The position numbers and the translations under genes are program-made. The notes under the pieces are model-generated. The model worked only from the letters and a program-made list of their open reading frames with translations. It was not told the DNA's origin and made no database searches. A DNA stretch of 36,445 nucleotides from the IMG/VR virus record IMGVR_UViG_3300020057_000302, positions 1 through 36,445 of that record. One strand, given 5' to 3'. The stretch's first letter is position 1, and every line of letters starts with the position of its first letter. The DNA is from a virus. Shown in pieces: positions 1-6,648 of this stretch.

Positions 1-54
1 GACCAGCTCTACGACCAGCTCCGCGACCAGCTTCACCGTCAGGCACGTACATAA
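1..54 (+). CDS. 3' end of a QL-tetrapeptide-repeat protein (partial)
   Basis: Frame 1 is open from the window edge to a TAA at 52-54 and encodes DQLYDQLRDQLHRQART. The first three units are the same xQLx tetrapeptide found in the next ORF, so this is the tail of an upstream paralogue, or of an earlier segment of the same gene cut by a stop. The next ATG begins two bases after the stop. Only 17 codons are visible, so nothing can be said about the rest of the protein. The function of these repeats is unknown. Confidence 0.5.
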   Translation, partial: DQLYDQLRDQLHRQART

Positions 55-320
55 ACATGAAACGGCTCCGCCACCAGCTCGACGGCCAGCTCGACGGCCA
101 GCTGTACAGCCAACTCTACGGCCGGCTCTACGACCAGCTCCGCGACCAACTCGACGACCAACTCGACGACCAACTCGACGGCCGGCTCCACGACCGGCTC
201 CACGACCAGCTCTACGACCAGCTATACGGCCGGCTCCACACCCAGCTCGACGACCAACTCGACGACCAACTCGACAACCAGCTCTACGACCAGCTATACG
301 ACCAGCTCCGCGACCAGCGA
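1..320 (+). repeat. 12-bp tandem repeat array (QL repeat DNA)
   Basis: About 25 degenerate copies of a 12-bp unit close to GACCAGCTCTAC run from the window edge to about 320, broken only by the stop/start junction at 37-80. Variation is mostly in the last codon of each unit (TAC, GAC, CGC, CAC) and in CAG versus CGG. The array is entirely coding on the + strand. Such arrays change length readily by slippage or recombination. Confidence 0.9.
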
Positions 321-374
321 AAGCTGGCACAAGTCCCAGGACTAACAGAACCCTCACAAAGGAAACCACGATGA
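57..374 (+). CDS. QL-tetrapeptide-repeat protein, unknown function
   Basis: A 105-aa ORF in which residues 7-88 are about 20 tandem tetrapeptides of the form [DGY][QR]L[DYRH] (for example DQLY, DQLD, GRLH). It ends in a short non-repeat tail. The strict period of four, with Leu in every unit, suggests an extended helical or coiled structure. Its stop overlaps the start of the next gene (ATGA at 371-374), and the tail DNA carries the next gene's AAGGAAA ribosome site, which favours real translation and coupling. From memory of the family, DUF6745 proteins often carry long QL/QV repeats inside the same polypeptide; here the repeats form a separate ORF just upstream of a DUF6745-like gene. No ribosome site is obvious before ATG 57, so translation may depend on the preceding ORF. 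Confidence 0.55.
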   Translation: MKRLRHQLDGQLDGQLYSQLYGRLYDQLRDQLDDQLDDQLDGRLHDRLHDQLYDQLYGRLHTQLDDQLDDQLDNQLYDQLYDQLRDQRKLAQVPGLTEPSQRKPR

Positions 375-1231
375 CAAAGGCAAAAATAGGCCCCTCTCCT
401 GAGGCCGACAGGATAATTGCAAACAGTCTGGAGGAGTTCTTAGCGGCCGGCAGATCAACTGCCCCCGCGGACTTCGCCAAGGCAGAGGCAGCCATCACCC
501 GCATGTACGCTCGGATCAACCTGCCGACCCCGGAGTTTGTTACGCTACCGTCCTCGGCAGCGGCCGAGAAGTACATCAACAGGGTCAATGGCACAACAAA
601 GACCTATAACGGAACCTGGTTCTGGGGCTCCGGCGATACGCTCTGGTACTGGCACGAGGCGGCCCGCCGTCTCGGCGTGGTGTTCGACAAGGAGGACGAC
701 GAGGCGCTTTCAGACAACCTTGATGTCTGCCGCTCGATTGGCTGGTGGTATCCCTATGAGTCCATCGTCATCATGACAGACCGCCCCGCTGAAATCAACT
801 TCGACGACGCGATGCGCCTGCACGGCGAGAAGAAGGCCGCTATCCTGTTCCGGGATGGTTACGCCCTGCATTCCTGGCACGGGGTGACAATCCCGGCAGC
901 CTGGAACGAAGGTAAACTCCCCACTGCCGCCGAAGCACTGCAGATCGAGAACACCGAACTGCGTCGCGCTGCATGCGAGATCCTCGGCTGGCACAACATC
1001 CTGAAGGAGCTCAACGCCACCGTCATCCAGAAGGACGACGACCCTATGGTCGGCGAGCTACTCTCTGTCGAGATCCCTGACATCGGCACGGAATTTTTCC
1101 TCCGTGTCATGTGCGGTACCGGCAGAGAGTTCGCGATCCCCGTGCCACCCAACATGAAGACAGCACTCGAGGCCAACGCCTGGACCTATGGCGTCGACCC
1201 TGCCGGATACAAACCTGAAGTGCGGACGTGA
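371..1231 (+). CDS. DUF6745-like protein
   Basis: A 286-aa protein of unknown biochemical role. The central and C-terminal parts carry the pattern I associate with DUF6745: GWWYPYESIVIMTDRP (about residues 124-139), then RLHGEKKAAILFRDGYALHSWHG (about 149-171) and the tail motif IENTELRRAACEILGW (about 193-208). The N-terminal part (ITRMYARINLPTPEFV) resembles the usual first domain. No catalytic residues are recognisable. The start ATG at 371 is preceded by AAAGGAAA and overlaps the stop of the QL-repeat ORF by four bases, so the two are probably co-translated. Family members occur in phages, actinobacteria and other bacteria. The gene is followed by a structured non-coding stretch and a strong terminator. 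The family call is by eye. Confidence 0.65.
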   Translation: MTKAKIGPSPEADRIIANSLEEFLAAGRSTAPADFAKAEAAITRMYARINLPTPEFVTLPSSAAAEKYINRVNGTTKTYNGTWFWGSGDTLWYWHEAARRLGVVFDKEDDEALSDNLDVCRSIGWWYPYESIVIMTDRPAEINFDDAMRLHGEKKAAILFRDGYALHSWHGVTIPAAWNEGKLPTAAEALQIENTELRRAACEILGWHNILKELNATVIQKDDDPMVGELLSVEIPDIGTEFFLRVMCGTGREFAIPVPPNMKTALEANAWTYGVDPAGYKPEVRT

Positions 1232-1325
1232 CCCTGAAGAACTTTACGGGCACCAACTCGTGTGGTAGAGATATCACACTCAAGGCTCGCTGATCCTCCC
1301 CCCGGGGTCAGTTTGAGCAACCTGG
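1232..1325 (+). other. structured intergenic region (two hairpins)
   Basis: No gene is seen here. Two inverted repeats are visible: GTGTGGT (1260-1266) pairs with ATCACAC (1273-1279), and CTCAA (1279-1283) with CTGA (1290-1293) pairs with TCAG (1308-1311) and TTGAG (1313-1317). With the terminator immediately downstream, the stretch could be the 3' end of the upstream mRNA or a small structured RNA. No riboswitch class is recognised. Confidence 0.4.
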
Positions 1326-1370
1326 CCCTCTGGTACGCTGTTCTCCGTGGCGTACCAGGGGGTCCTTTTT
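1326..1370 (+). terminator. strong intrinsic terminator
   Basis: A 13-bp stem (1326-1338 with 1350-1362, one G-U pair in RNA) around an 11-nt loop is followed by TCCTTTTT at 1363-1370. It ends transcription of the QL-repeat/DUF6745 unit and separates it from the next gene cluster. Confidence 0.85.
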
Positions 1371-1383
1371 CAACAGGTGATTG

Positions 1384-1491
1384 ATGAAAAAATTCAAACG
1401 AGAGATGACGTGGCTCGAAAAGCTGCCTAGGATATGTCTTCTTATATGGCTTATAGGCATGATCGGCATTGTGCTGTTCGTGAAACCCTAA
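1384..1491 (+). CDS. 35-aa single-span membrane peptide
   Basis: A short ORF of 35 codons starting MKKFKREMTWLEKLPR, followed by one hydrophobic helix (about residues 17-33, CLLIWLIGMIGIVLFV) and ending KP. The positive N-terminus and single span predict an inner-membrane peptide with its N-terminus in the cytoplasm. AGGTG lies five bases before the ATG. The ORF fills the space between the terminator and the next gene, whose ribosome site AGAGGA begins at the stop codon. Small membrane peptides like this are common in early phage regions, for instance as superinfection-exclusion or host-takeover factors, but no family is recognised. Confidence 0.5.
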   Translation: MKKFKREMTWLEKLPRICLLIWLIGMIGIVLFVKP

Positions 1492-1503
1492 GAGGAAACT
1501 GTA

Positions 1504-1971
1504 ATGATTACCGCGTTTAACGACGAGTTGCTTGTCGATACGGAAGAAGGCACGGGCCCGGCTTTCGGCGGACAAGTGGAAACTCAGATCACGACTTTCA
1601 AACTGAAAGTTGGCACAACCTATATTACCTCTTGCAAAGAGCGCGTGCTCATCGCGTTCTACAACAAGAAGCTCAACCTGTTTTTTGGCGTGGTCGTAGA
1701 TGAAACAACCAACAACCAAAACACGACTGTAGTCTGGTACAGCCAAGATGGCTTCGTCTTAGCAGACGCGAAGAGGGAAGACTGGGACGATCCGCTGAAC
1801 ATTGTCAGCGAATATCGGCCCCCAGACAGGATCTATCGACTAAAACGCAACGGTGTTTACACGCACAACACGGTCTTCATGACTCTGGAGAACGCCCAAA
1901 AAGTGGCGGCTGAGTCTGGTGGAACGGTCGTACGTTTCACGGAAGATCTGGAAGAGCTCAGAAACATTTAA
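1504..1971 (+). CDS. hypothetical protein
   Basis: A 155-aa soluble protein with no family recognised. The start ATG has a good ribosome site, AGAGGA at 1491-1496. The sequence is mixed alpha/beta, with two aromatic-rich hydrophobic stretches (VLIAFYNKKLNLFFGVVV and TTVVWYSQDGFVLAD) and an acidic C-terminus (FTEDLEELRNI). There is no signal peptide and no nuclease or helix-turn-helix motif. It lies 17 bp before the winged-helix gene in the same early cluster. Confidence 0.75.
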   Translation: MITAFNDELLVDTEEGTGPAFGGQVETQITTFKLKVGTTYITSCKERVLIAFYNKKLNLFFGVVVDETTNNQNTTVVWYSQDGFVLADAKREDWDDPLNIVSEYRPPDRIYRLKRNGVYTHNTVFMTLENAQKVAAESGGTVVRFTEDLEELRNI

Positions 1972-1988
1972 GCGAAAGGACACGTGCC

Positions 1989-2402
1989 TTGGGACTTCCA
2001 TCGTACCAACAACTGCAAGACCAAGTAGAGACCCTGAAGGAGATGGTTATTCAGCTGGAGAGCAAAGTGTTCGGAGCACACGAACACATCTTCCCTTTGT
2101 ACTTCGGACTCACGAACAAAGAGTCGAAAGTGCTCATGGCGCTTTACCGGAACAACCGTCATCTATCAAGAGACTTCCTGCTGGAGGCCGCTATGGTTGA
2201 TAGCCTTGGCGACGCACCAGATGTGAAGATTATCGATATGTTTATCCACAAGATGCGCCGCAAGATTTTCGACAAGAACCTACCTATTACGATCATCACC
2301 TACCGGGGTGTCGGCTATGAACTCAGCGCCGAAGGGCGCGAGTTTCTCACCAAGGTATTCACCGAGATACAGGAGCAACGTAATGAAACAAGGATGGTAT
2401 GA
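1989..2402 (+). CDS. OmpR/PhoB-type winged-helix DNA-binding protein
   Basis: A 137-aa probable transcription regulator. Residues about 5-30 form a short heptad-like coiled coil (YQQLQDQVETLKEMVIQLES). Residues about 38-113 match the OmpR/PhoB effector domain: LTNKESKVLMALYRN, a recognition-helix region with VKIIDMFIHKMRRKIF, and the closing hairpin ITYRGVGYEL. There is no receiver domain, so it is not a classic response regulator; the coiled coil probably dimerises it. The start is TTG at 1989, eight bases after AAAGGA (1975-1980); no in-frame ATG lies near. It may time phage transcription or act on a host promoter, which is inference. A 17-codon mini-ORF overlaps its 3' end. Confidence 0.8.
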   Translation: MGLPSYQQLQDQVETLKEMVIQLESKVFGAHEHIFPLYFGLTNKESKVLMALYRNNRHLSRDFLLEAAMVDSLGDAPDVKIIDMFIHKMRRKIFDKNLPITIITYRGVGYELSAEGREFLTKVFTEIQEQRNETRMV

Positions 2403-2436
2403 GCTCGTGTGGCTGATCGTGAACAAGGTATTTTAA
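2383..2436 (+). CDS. 17-aa mini-ORF overlapping the winged-helix gene
   Basis: ATG at 2383 lies seven bases after AGGAG (2371-2375) and opens MKQGWYELVWLIVNKVF, ending at TAA 2434-2436. The next gene's ATG begins at the very next base, and that gene has only a weak ribosome site of its own. The mini-ORF overlaps the end of the winged-helix gene in another frame. It may be a translational coupler or leader peptide, or a tiny hydrophobic product. It is too short for codon statistics. Confidence 0.4.
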   Translation: MKQGWYELVWLIVNKVF

Positions 2437-2721
2437 ATGGCCTTGTCTATCTTCGACTCGAAGGGCCGGAATGCTTCTACTTTTGTAAGGTGGGATGAGT
2501 CTCTCCACGCAGGGGATTCGGACATAGCCAAAGCGATGGCCACTAAAAAGCTGCCACGTATAGCATGTGACGTATCCCCAGATGGATATCGTCCCAGCCC
2601 TGCGGGGCTGCGTGCTTTTGTAAGAGCCCGCATCAAACACAACCATCCCAGATGGGAGCAGCTCCTATTGATTCTGGAAGACAACCCCGATTTCTGGGTT
2701 AAAATAACCAAGGAGGACTAA
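2437..2721 (+). CDS. hypothetical protein
   Basis: A 94-aa protein, unrecognised. It reads as a small mixed-fold protein with a basic middle (RPSPAGLRAFVRARIKHNHPRWEQ) that could bind nucleic acid, and an acidic or neutral remainder. The ATG follows the TAA of the 17-codon mini-ORF directly, so it is probably translated by coupling. Its own 3' end holds the strong AAGGAGG site for the next gene. Confidence 0.7.
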   Translation: MALSIFDSKGRNASTFVRWDESLHAGDSDIAKAMATKKLPRIACDVSPDGYRPSPAGLRAFVRARIKHNHPRWEQLLLILEDNPDFWVKITKED

Positions 2722-3018
2722 ATGACGCCGCACGAACTCGACCTCTTTACCGTGCACGCATACGAGTACGGTCAAGACATGTTGCTCAGCATTAGCAAGG
2801 TCAAAGAACAATCTCCGACAGCGCTATCAACTGCTTCTATGGTCGAAATGCACAAACAGCTGATCACTGTCGGTAGCCGTATGACTACGACTGACCTCAA
2901 ACTGCGGGCGATCTTCTGCGTATCGGGAGCAATTGCTGCGCGGGATCTGTATTCGCGCGACGAAATGGTTACTCTGATTGCGCAGAGGGCGCGCATGAAA
3001 TCAGACTACCTGAGATGA
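2722..3018 (+). CDS. hypothetical protein
   Basis: A 98-aa, mostly helical protein with no recognised motif. A strong ribosome site (AAGGAGG, about 2710-2716) precedes the ATG, which begins one base after the previous stop. The last four bases overlap the next start (ATGA at 3015-3018). It belongs to a run of tightly packed small early genes. Confidence 0.75.
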   Translation: MTPHELDLFTVHAYEYGQDMLLSISKVKEQSPTALSTASMVEMHKQLITVGSRMTTTDLKLRAIFCVSGAIAARDLYSRDEMVTLIAQRARMKSDYLR

Positions 3019-3332
3019 CCTTTGACCGTGAAGCTTTGGACGCGGCTATTAAAGCTGGGTTCTCTGACAATCCGAATGAGACAGCGGAAGAGAACGCCAA
3101 GCGCGTAGTAGCTACGTATATGACCTCTATCAAAGCACACAACTACCGCGCCGCTGTACAGCAGCTAGGAGAATCACGCGAAGGGCTACGGCATATTATC
3201 AGGATGTGCCAAGAACTGGAAGAGAGCTGCATCATACACGATCCCCACAAAGAGCTAACCGGCGCGTTGGTCTATGCCATCCGACTGATCGCATGCCAGG
3301 CAGACGCTCATTTAGGAACAAGGCTGAATTGA
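3015..3332 (+). CDS. hypothetical protein
   Basis: A 105-aa helical protein (MTFDREALDAAIKAGF at the start), unrecognised. The ATGA overlap with the preceding gene implies coupled translation. It has three cysteines in the C-terminal half but no metal-site spacing, and no membrane segment. Confidence 0.75.
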   Translation: MTFDREALDAAIKAGFSDNPNETAEENAKRVVATYMTSIKAHNYRAAVQQLGESREGLRHIIRMCQELEESCIIHDPHKELTGALVYAIRLIACQADAHLGTRLN

Positions 3333-3333
3333 G

Positions 3334-3534
3334 ATGAAAAGACACATCTGCAAAGACCACTTCAACGTGGACCGCAAGACACACGAACCGTACTGCACCA
3401 AGTGCGGGAAGGTATTGATCTGGCAGGAGCTTAACATTGCCAAGCGATACGATTCGTCTACATTCCTCAAAACAACGGAACCCTACTTCAGAACTCCTCA
3501 AGAACACAAAGGAAAGTTGAAGCCTAACTTCTAA
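3334..3534 (+). CDS. small zinc-ribbon-like protein
   Basis: A 66-aa protein beginning MKRHICKDHFNV with CTKCGK at about residues 21-26. Cys6 and His9 together with the C-x2-C pair could make one zinc site, as in small phage zinc-ribbon proteins. The remainder is basic (EHKGKLKPNF tail). The ATG lies one base after the previous stop. A role in nucleic-acid or protein binding is inference. Confidence 0.65.
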   Translation: MKRHICKDHFNVDRKTHEPYCTKCGKVLIWQELNIAKRYDSSTFLKTTEPYFRTPQEHKGKLKPNF

Positions 3535-3576
3535 CGACGATGAATAAAATCCCTCAAAAACAAGGAACTATATTCG

Positions 3577-4587
3577 ATGCGCAAGATTCGACCCAGCAAA
3601 CTTCTGGCCGAACTAGAGGCGAATGCCCGGTCTGACATTCCGTCAATGATCTGGGGACCTCCTGGAGTAGGCAAATCGCAGCTGACTTATCAGCTCTCCA
3701 ATAAACTCCAAGCGAAGCTGTTCGAACTACGAGCCAACCTGTTCGATCCGGTTGACGTTCGTGGTGGCCTCAAAGTCATCGAACAAGCCGACGGCACTTA
3801 CCGTACGAAATACGGTATCCCCGAAGATTACCCGGACCCCGACTTTCAGGGCCCGGTTGTTCTGCTTATCGACGAGCTCCCGAACGCTCCCAAGGCTACG
3901 CAGAACGCACTGCTGCAGCTGATCCTCGACAAGAAGATCGGCACCTACACACTTCCGGCACAGACGATCATCGTCGCCGCTGGTAACCGTGCAGCTGATC
4001 GTGCAGCCGTCAACGAGATGCCAACACCCGTCAAGAACCGCTTCGCTCACTATGAGATCGAACCGGACATCGACGACTGGTGCGCGTGGGCCATCCAGAA
4101 CAACATCGACTCGGCGTTTATCAGCTTCTTGCGGTACATGCCGAAGCACCTGTTCAACATGGACTCGCGTGAAAACGCTTTTCCTACGCCGCGGTCGTGG
4201 GAGATGATGAATCGCAAGTACAAACACATGCTGCGCGATCCCGAATCTCTCGTGGTCGGAGCCTCAGCCGTCGTTGGAGATGGCGTCGCTGGAGAACTCG
4301 TCACATTCATGACGACTCTGCTTCAGATGCCTGACATCGACCAGATCATCAAGTCGCCGGGACAGGTCAACGTTCCTATCGACATGAGCATCCTGTACGC
4401 TGTCGCCGGAGCCTTGGCCTCACGTGCCGAACAAGCAAACTTCCACAAGATCTGCGTCTTCGCACGGCGCATGCCTATGGAATATCAGATCGTTCTCATG
4501 AAGGACGCTCTAGCTAAAGACCGCGGACTGGTTCAGAACACCGACTTCAAAAACTGGGCGCAAGACAACGCCACTGTTATCCTCTAG
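3577..4587 (+). CDS. MoxR-type AAA+ ATPase
   Basis: A 336-aa AAA+ ATPase. Walker A is GPPGVGKS (residues 27-34), Walker B is VVLLIDE (94-100), sensor 1 is AAGNRA with N137, and a candidate arginine finger is R155 in TPVKNRF. The layout fits the MoxR group, chaperone-like ATPases that usually act with a VWA-domain partner to remodel or mature a target complex. A VWA-like gene with a DUF2201-type N-terminus follows one gene later, which supports this assignment. AAGGAA precedes the ATG. Modules of this kind occur in bacterial operons and in phages; the phage target is unknown. A role in host takeover or counter-defence is inference only. Confidence 0.85.
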   Translation: MRKIRPSKLLAELEANARSDIPSMIWGPPGVGKSQLTYQLSNKLQAKLFELRANLFDPVDVRGGLKVIEQADGTYRTKYGIPEDYPDPDFQGPVVLLIDELPNAPKATQNALLQLILDKKIGTYTLPAQTIIVAAGNRAADRAAVNEMPTPVKNRFAHYEIEPDIDDWCAWAIQNNIDSAFISFLRYMPKHLFNMDSRENAFPTPRSWEMMNRKYKHMLRDPESLVVGASAVVGDGVAGELVTFMTTLLQMPDIDQIIKSPGQVNVPIDMSILYAVAGALASRAEQANFHKICVFARRMPMEYQIVLMKDALAKDRGLVQNTDFKNWAQDNATVIL

Positions 4588-4605
4588 AACAAGGACCCTA
4601 CTACG

Positions 4606-5295
4606 ATGGCTAGCGTAAGAATCTCTAGTGAACTACGAAATAAGATCATCTCCAACGTTATGAGTAACCACGTCAAATCAGACCCAATCCCGATTGACAG
4701 CCCGGCTCTGGCTAACGACGCCGTCGCTGCGATCAAGGGTTCTGTTCTCTACAAAAAGCTACTAGAGATAAAGAACGATCCAGTCCTGCTGCGGTTTGTT
4801 CAAGGGCAGTCGTCTGATTCCACCAGCATTATTTCCCCTATTCGTCTTATCATGAACAGTGTGCCGGTAGCTGCGGTTCGTATGATCTACGGCACCAACT
4901 CTATCGATATAAGACTCCCCTCTCCGGTGGCTTTCCTGTGCACTCACACGAAATCGTCCATATTCCCCTATCGTGTGGAAGACACAGATGCAGCGATGGC
5001 TCCACAGCTTCTAGTGGACATCAATGCAGCGAAGTCCAAAGTGGAGCTGTGGCAAGATCGGAAAAATGCTGTTGAAAAACAGGTTAAAGACCTGCTCAAA
5101 CAGTGCGTCACTATCAGACAGCTGCTCCTGGCGTGGCCTGCTGCAGAGGCAATGCTGCCGCAAGACGTCGTCGAAAAGATGCACACCAAAAAGACGCATA
5201 CGTTCGACGCAGAGGCGGCACGGCAGCGGGCTAACTTCGACCCACAAACGGCGAACACGTCCCTGCTCGTTGGTTCACTATTAAAGGACGACTGA
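4606..5295 (+). CDS. hypothetical protein between the MoxR and VWA genes
   Basis: A 229-aa protein. The N-terminus (RISSELRNKIISNVMSNHV) and the C-terminal stretch TIRQLLLAWPAAEAMLP recall a widespread phage family in which a helix with T-x-x-Q-L-x-x-x-W-P-E/A ends the protein, sometimes labelled a nucleotide-modification-associated domain (Nmad5). I hold this resemblance weakly. A coiled-coil-like helix lies at about residues 140-170. Its position between an AAA+ ATPase and a VWA-like protein, with 18-bp and 2-bp gaps, suggests it works with them, perhaps as an adaptor or substrate. Confidence 0.7.
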   Translation: MASVRISSELRNKIISNVMSNHVKSDPIPIDSPALANDAVAAIKGSVLYKKLLEIKNDPVLLRFVQGQSSDSTSIISPIRLIMNSVPVAAVRMIYGTNSIDIRLPSPVAFLCTHTKSSIFPYRVEDTDAAMAPQLLVDINAAKSKVELWQDRKNAVEKQVKDLLKQCVTIRQLLLAWPAAEAMLPQDVVEKMHTKKTHTFDAEAARQRANFDPQTANTSLLVGSLLKDD

Positions 5296-5297
5296 TA

Positions 5298-6452
5298 ATG
5301 AAAGCGCCAAAAGACGACCTGGCTCTGAAAGAAGAGGCCATGATCCTGCTTACCAAAGCGCGGTCCAACCTCATCCGCAACGACCCCTTCTTCGGGACGT
5401 TGAGCTTGCGGCTTAAACTTGTCGCAGCGCCGGAAATGCTTGATACCGCAGGCGTCGACGGCGAGCACTTCTTCTTCAACCCGAAGTTTGTGATCGGCCT
5501 CTCAGCACACGAGCTGAGAGGTTTGGTCGCACATGAAGTGCTGCATTGTGTGTTCCAACACATGAACCGTCGAATGGGCCGTGACCCCGAAACGTGGAAC
5601 GTAGCCTGTGACTATGCAATCAATGGCTACCTGCGTGATGGAGGTTATATCCTCCCGCATGGGGGGATTATGGATACGAACAACCAGTTCACACCTGGTG
5701 ACTCGTCTGAATCTATCTACAACAAGATCAAGAAGGACCCGCCACCGGCGTGCAAATGGGGCTTGGTACTGGACGCTCCGGACGGCACAAGTAAAACGGT
5801 AGAGGTCGGCTGGGAAATCGCTGTGCGCGCCGCAGCATCTAACAGCAAGATGGCGGGCAAGCTCAGCGGGTCTCTGGCCGCTGCTATCTCAGAGGTCGTA
5901 CGTCCAATCGTTGATTGGCGTTCGCTGCTGTGGCCCTTCTGCACCAATCTGGCAGACGAGAACTACTCTTGGTCACGACCCAACCGTGCATATATCTCAG
6001 AGGACGAGTACCTGCCGAGTAGACGTTCGGAAGCACTCGGTCCTATTGCTGTGTGCGTGGATACGTCTGGCTCCATCTCAGATGCAGACCTGACGCAGTT
6101 CTGGGGAGAGATATGTGACATCGCTCGCAACCTACGACCCAGCACGTTGGTCCTTGTTATGTGCGATTCTGAAGTGCACAGTATACAAGAGATCGATATT
6201 GACGAGATCGAGAACACTCCAATGAAAATGCTGGGGCGTGGCGGCACTCGGTTCTCTCCGGCGATCAAAGCAGTCGTAGACAAATACCCAGACATGGAGG
6301 CACTTGTGTATCTCACAGACATGGAGTGCGATGACTCCGGGGAAGCGCCATACTTCCCAGTTCTGTGGGTCAGTACCTCCAGCAACTACACAGACCCTCC
6401 GTTCGGTGAGGCCTGCTACATGGCACCTGACTACTCAGCAGACATGGAGTAA
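5298..6452 (+). CDS. DUF2201-type metallopeptidase-like / VWA-like protein
   Basis: A 384-aa two-part protein. The N-terminal region has a zinc-peptidase-like signature, HEVLH at residues 79-83, followed by NVACDYAIN (101-109) with a possible third ligand Asp105. The C-terminal region is VWA-like with a complete MIDAS: DTSGS (255-259), Thr317 in GRGGTRF, and Asp341 in YLTDME. This matches proteins annotated as 'VWA-like domain, DUF2201 N-terminal', which pair with MoxR ATPases such as the one at 3577-4587. Whether it cuts peptides is unproven; the HExxH is intact. It starts two bases after the previous stop. Confidence 0.85.
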   Translation: MKAPKDDLALKEEAMILLTKARSNLIRNDPFFGTLSLRLKLVAAPEMLDTAGVDGEHFFFNPKFVIGLSAHELRGLVAHEVLHCVFQHMNRRMGRDPETWNVACDYAINGYLRDGGYILPHGGIMDTNNQFTPGDSSESIYNKIKKDPPPACKWGLVLDAPDGTSKTVEVGWEIAVRAAASNSKMAGKLSGSLAAAISEVVRPIVDWRSLLWPFCTNLADENYSWSRPNRAYISEDEYLPSRRSEALGPIAVCVDTSGSISDADLTQFWGEICDIARNLRPSTLVLVMCDSEVHSIQEIDIDEIENTPMKMLGRGGTRFSPAIKAVVDKYPDMEALVYLTDMECDDSGEAPYFPVLWVSTSSNYTDPPFGEACYMAPDYSADME

Positions 6453-6456
6453 CAAG

Positions 6457-6648
6457 ATGAGCTCCGAAAACCAGATATATAAATACCCACTAACATGCAC
6501 ATGCAAAGGCAGCGGAGTGGTCGTAAACGAGAGACGTAGCCAGGAGCTTGTGCATCTCGCAGCCCTTGTAGAGGGTGGCGAGATCTTTTCACATACGGAA
6601 TTCACGCTCTGCTACAGATGCAACTACCCAAACAGACACTCTACATGA
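6457..6648 (+). CDS. small CxC...CxxC protein
   Basis: A 63-aa ORF from ATG 6457. It holds CTCKGSG (residues about 13-19) and CYRCN (about 53-57), a spacing that suits a single zinc ribbon with a long insert. The start at 6457, five bases after the previous stop, fits the operon; a longer reading upstream would overlap the VWA gene by 150 bp. Its stop overlaps the start of the polymerase gene (ATGA, 6645-6648), so translation is probably coupled. Possibly a polymerase accessory or regulator, but this is guesswork from position. Confidence 0.65.
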   Translation: MSSENQIYKYPLTCTCKGSGVVVNERRSQELVHLAALVEGGEIFSHTEFTLCYRCNYPNRHST

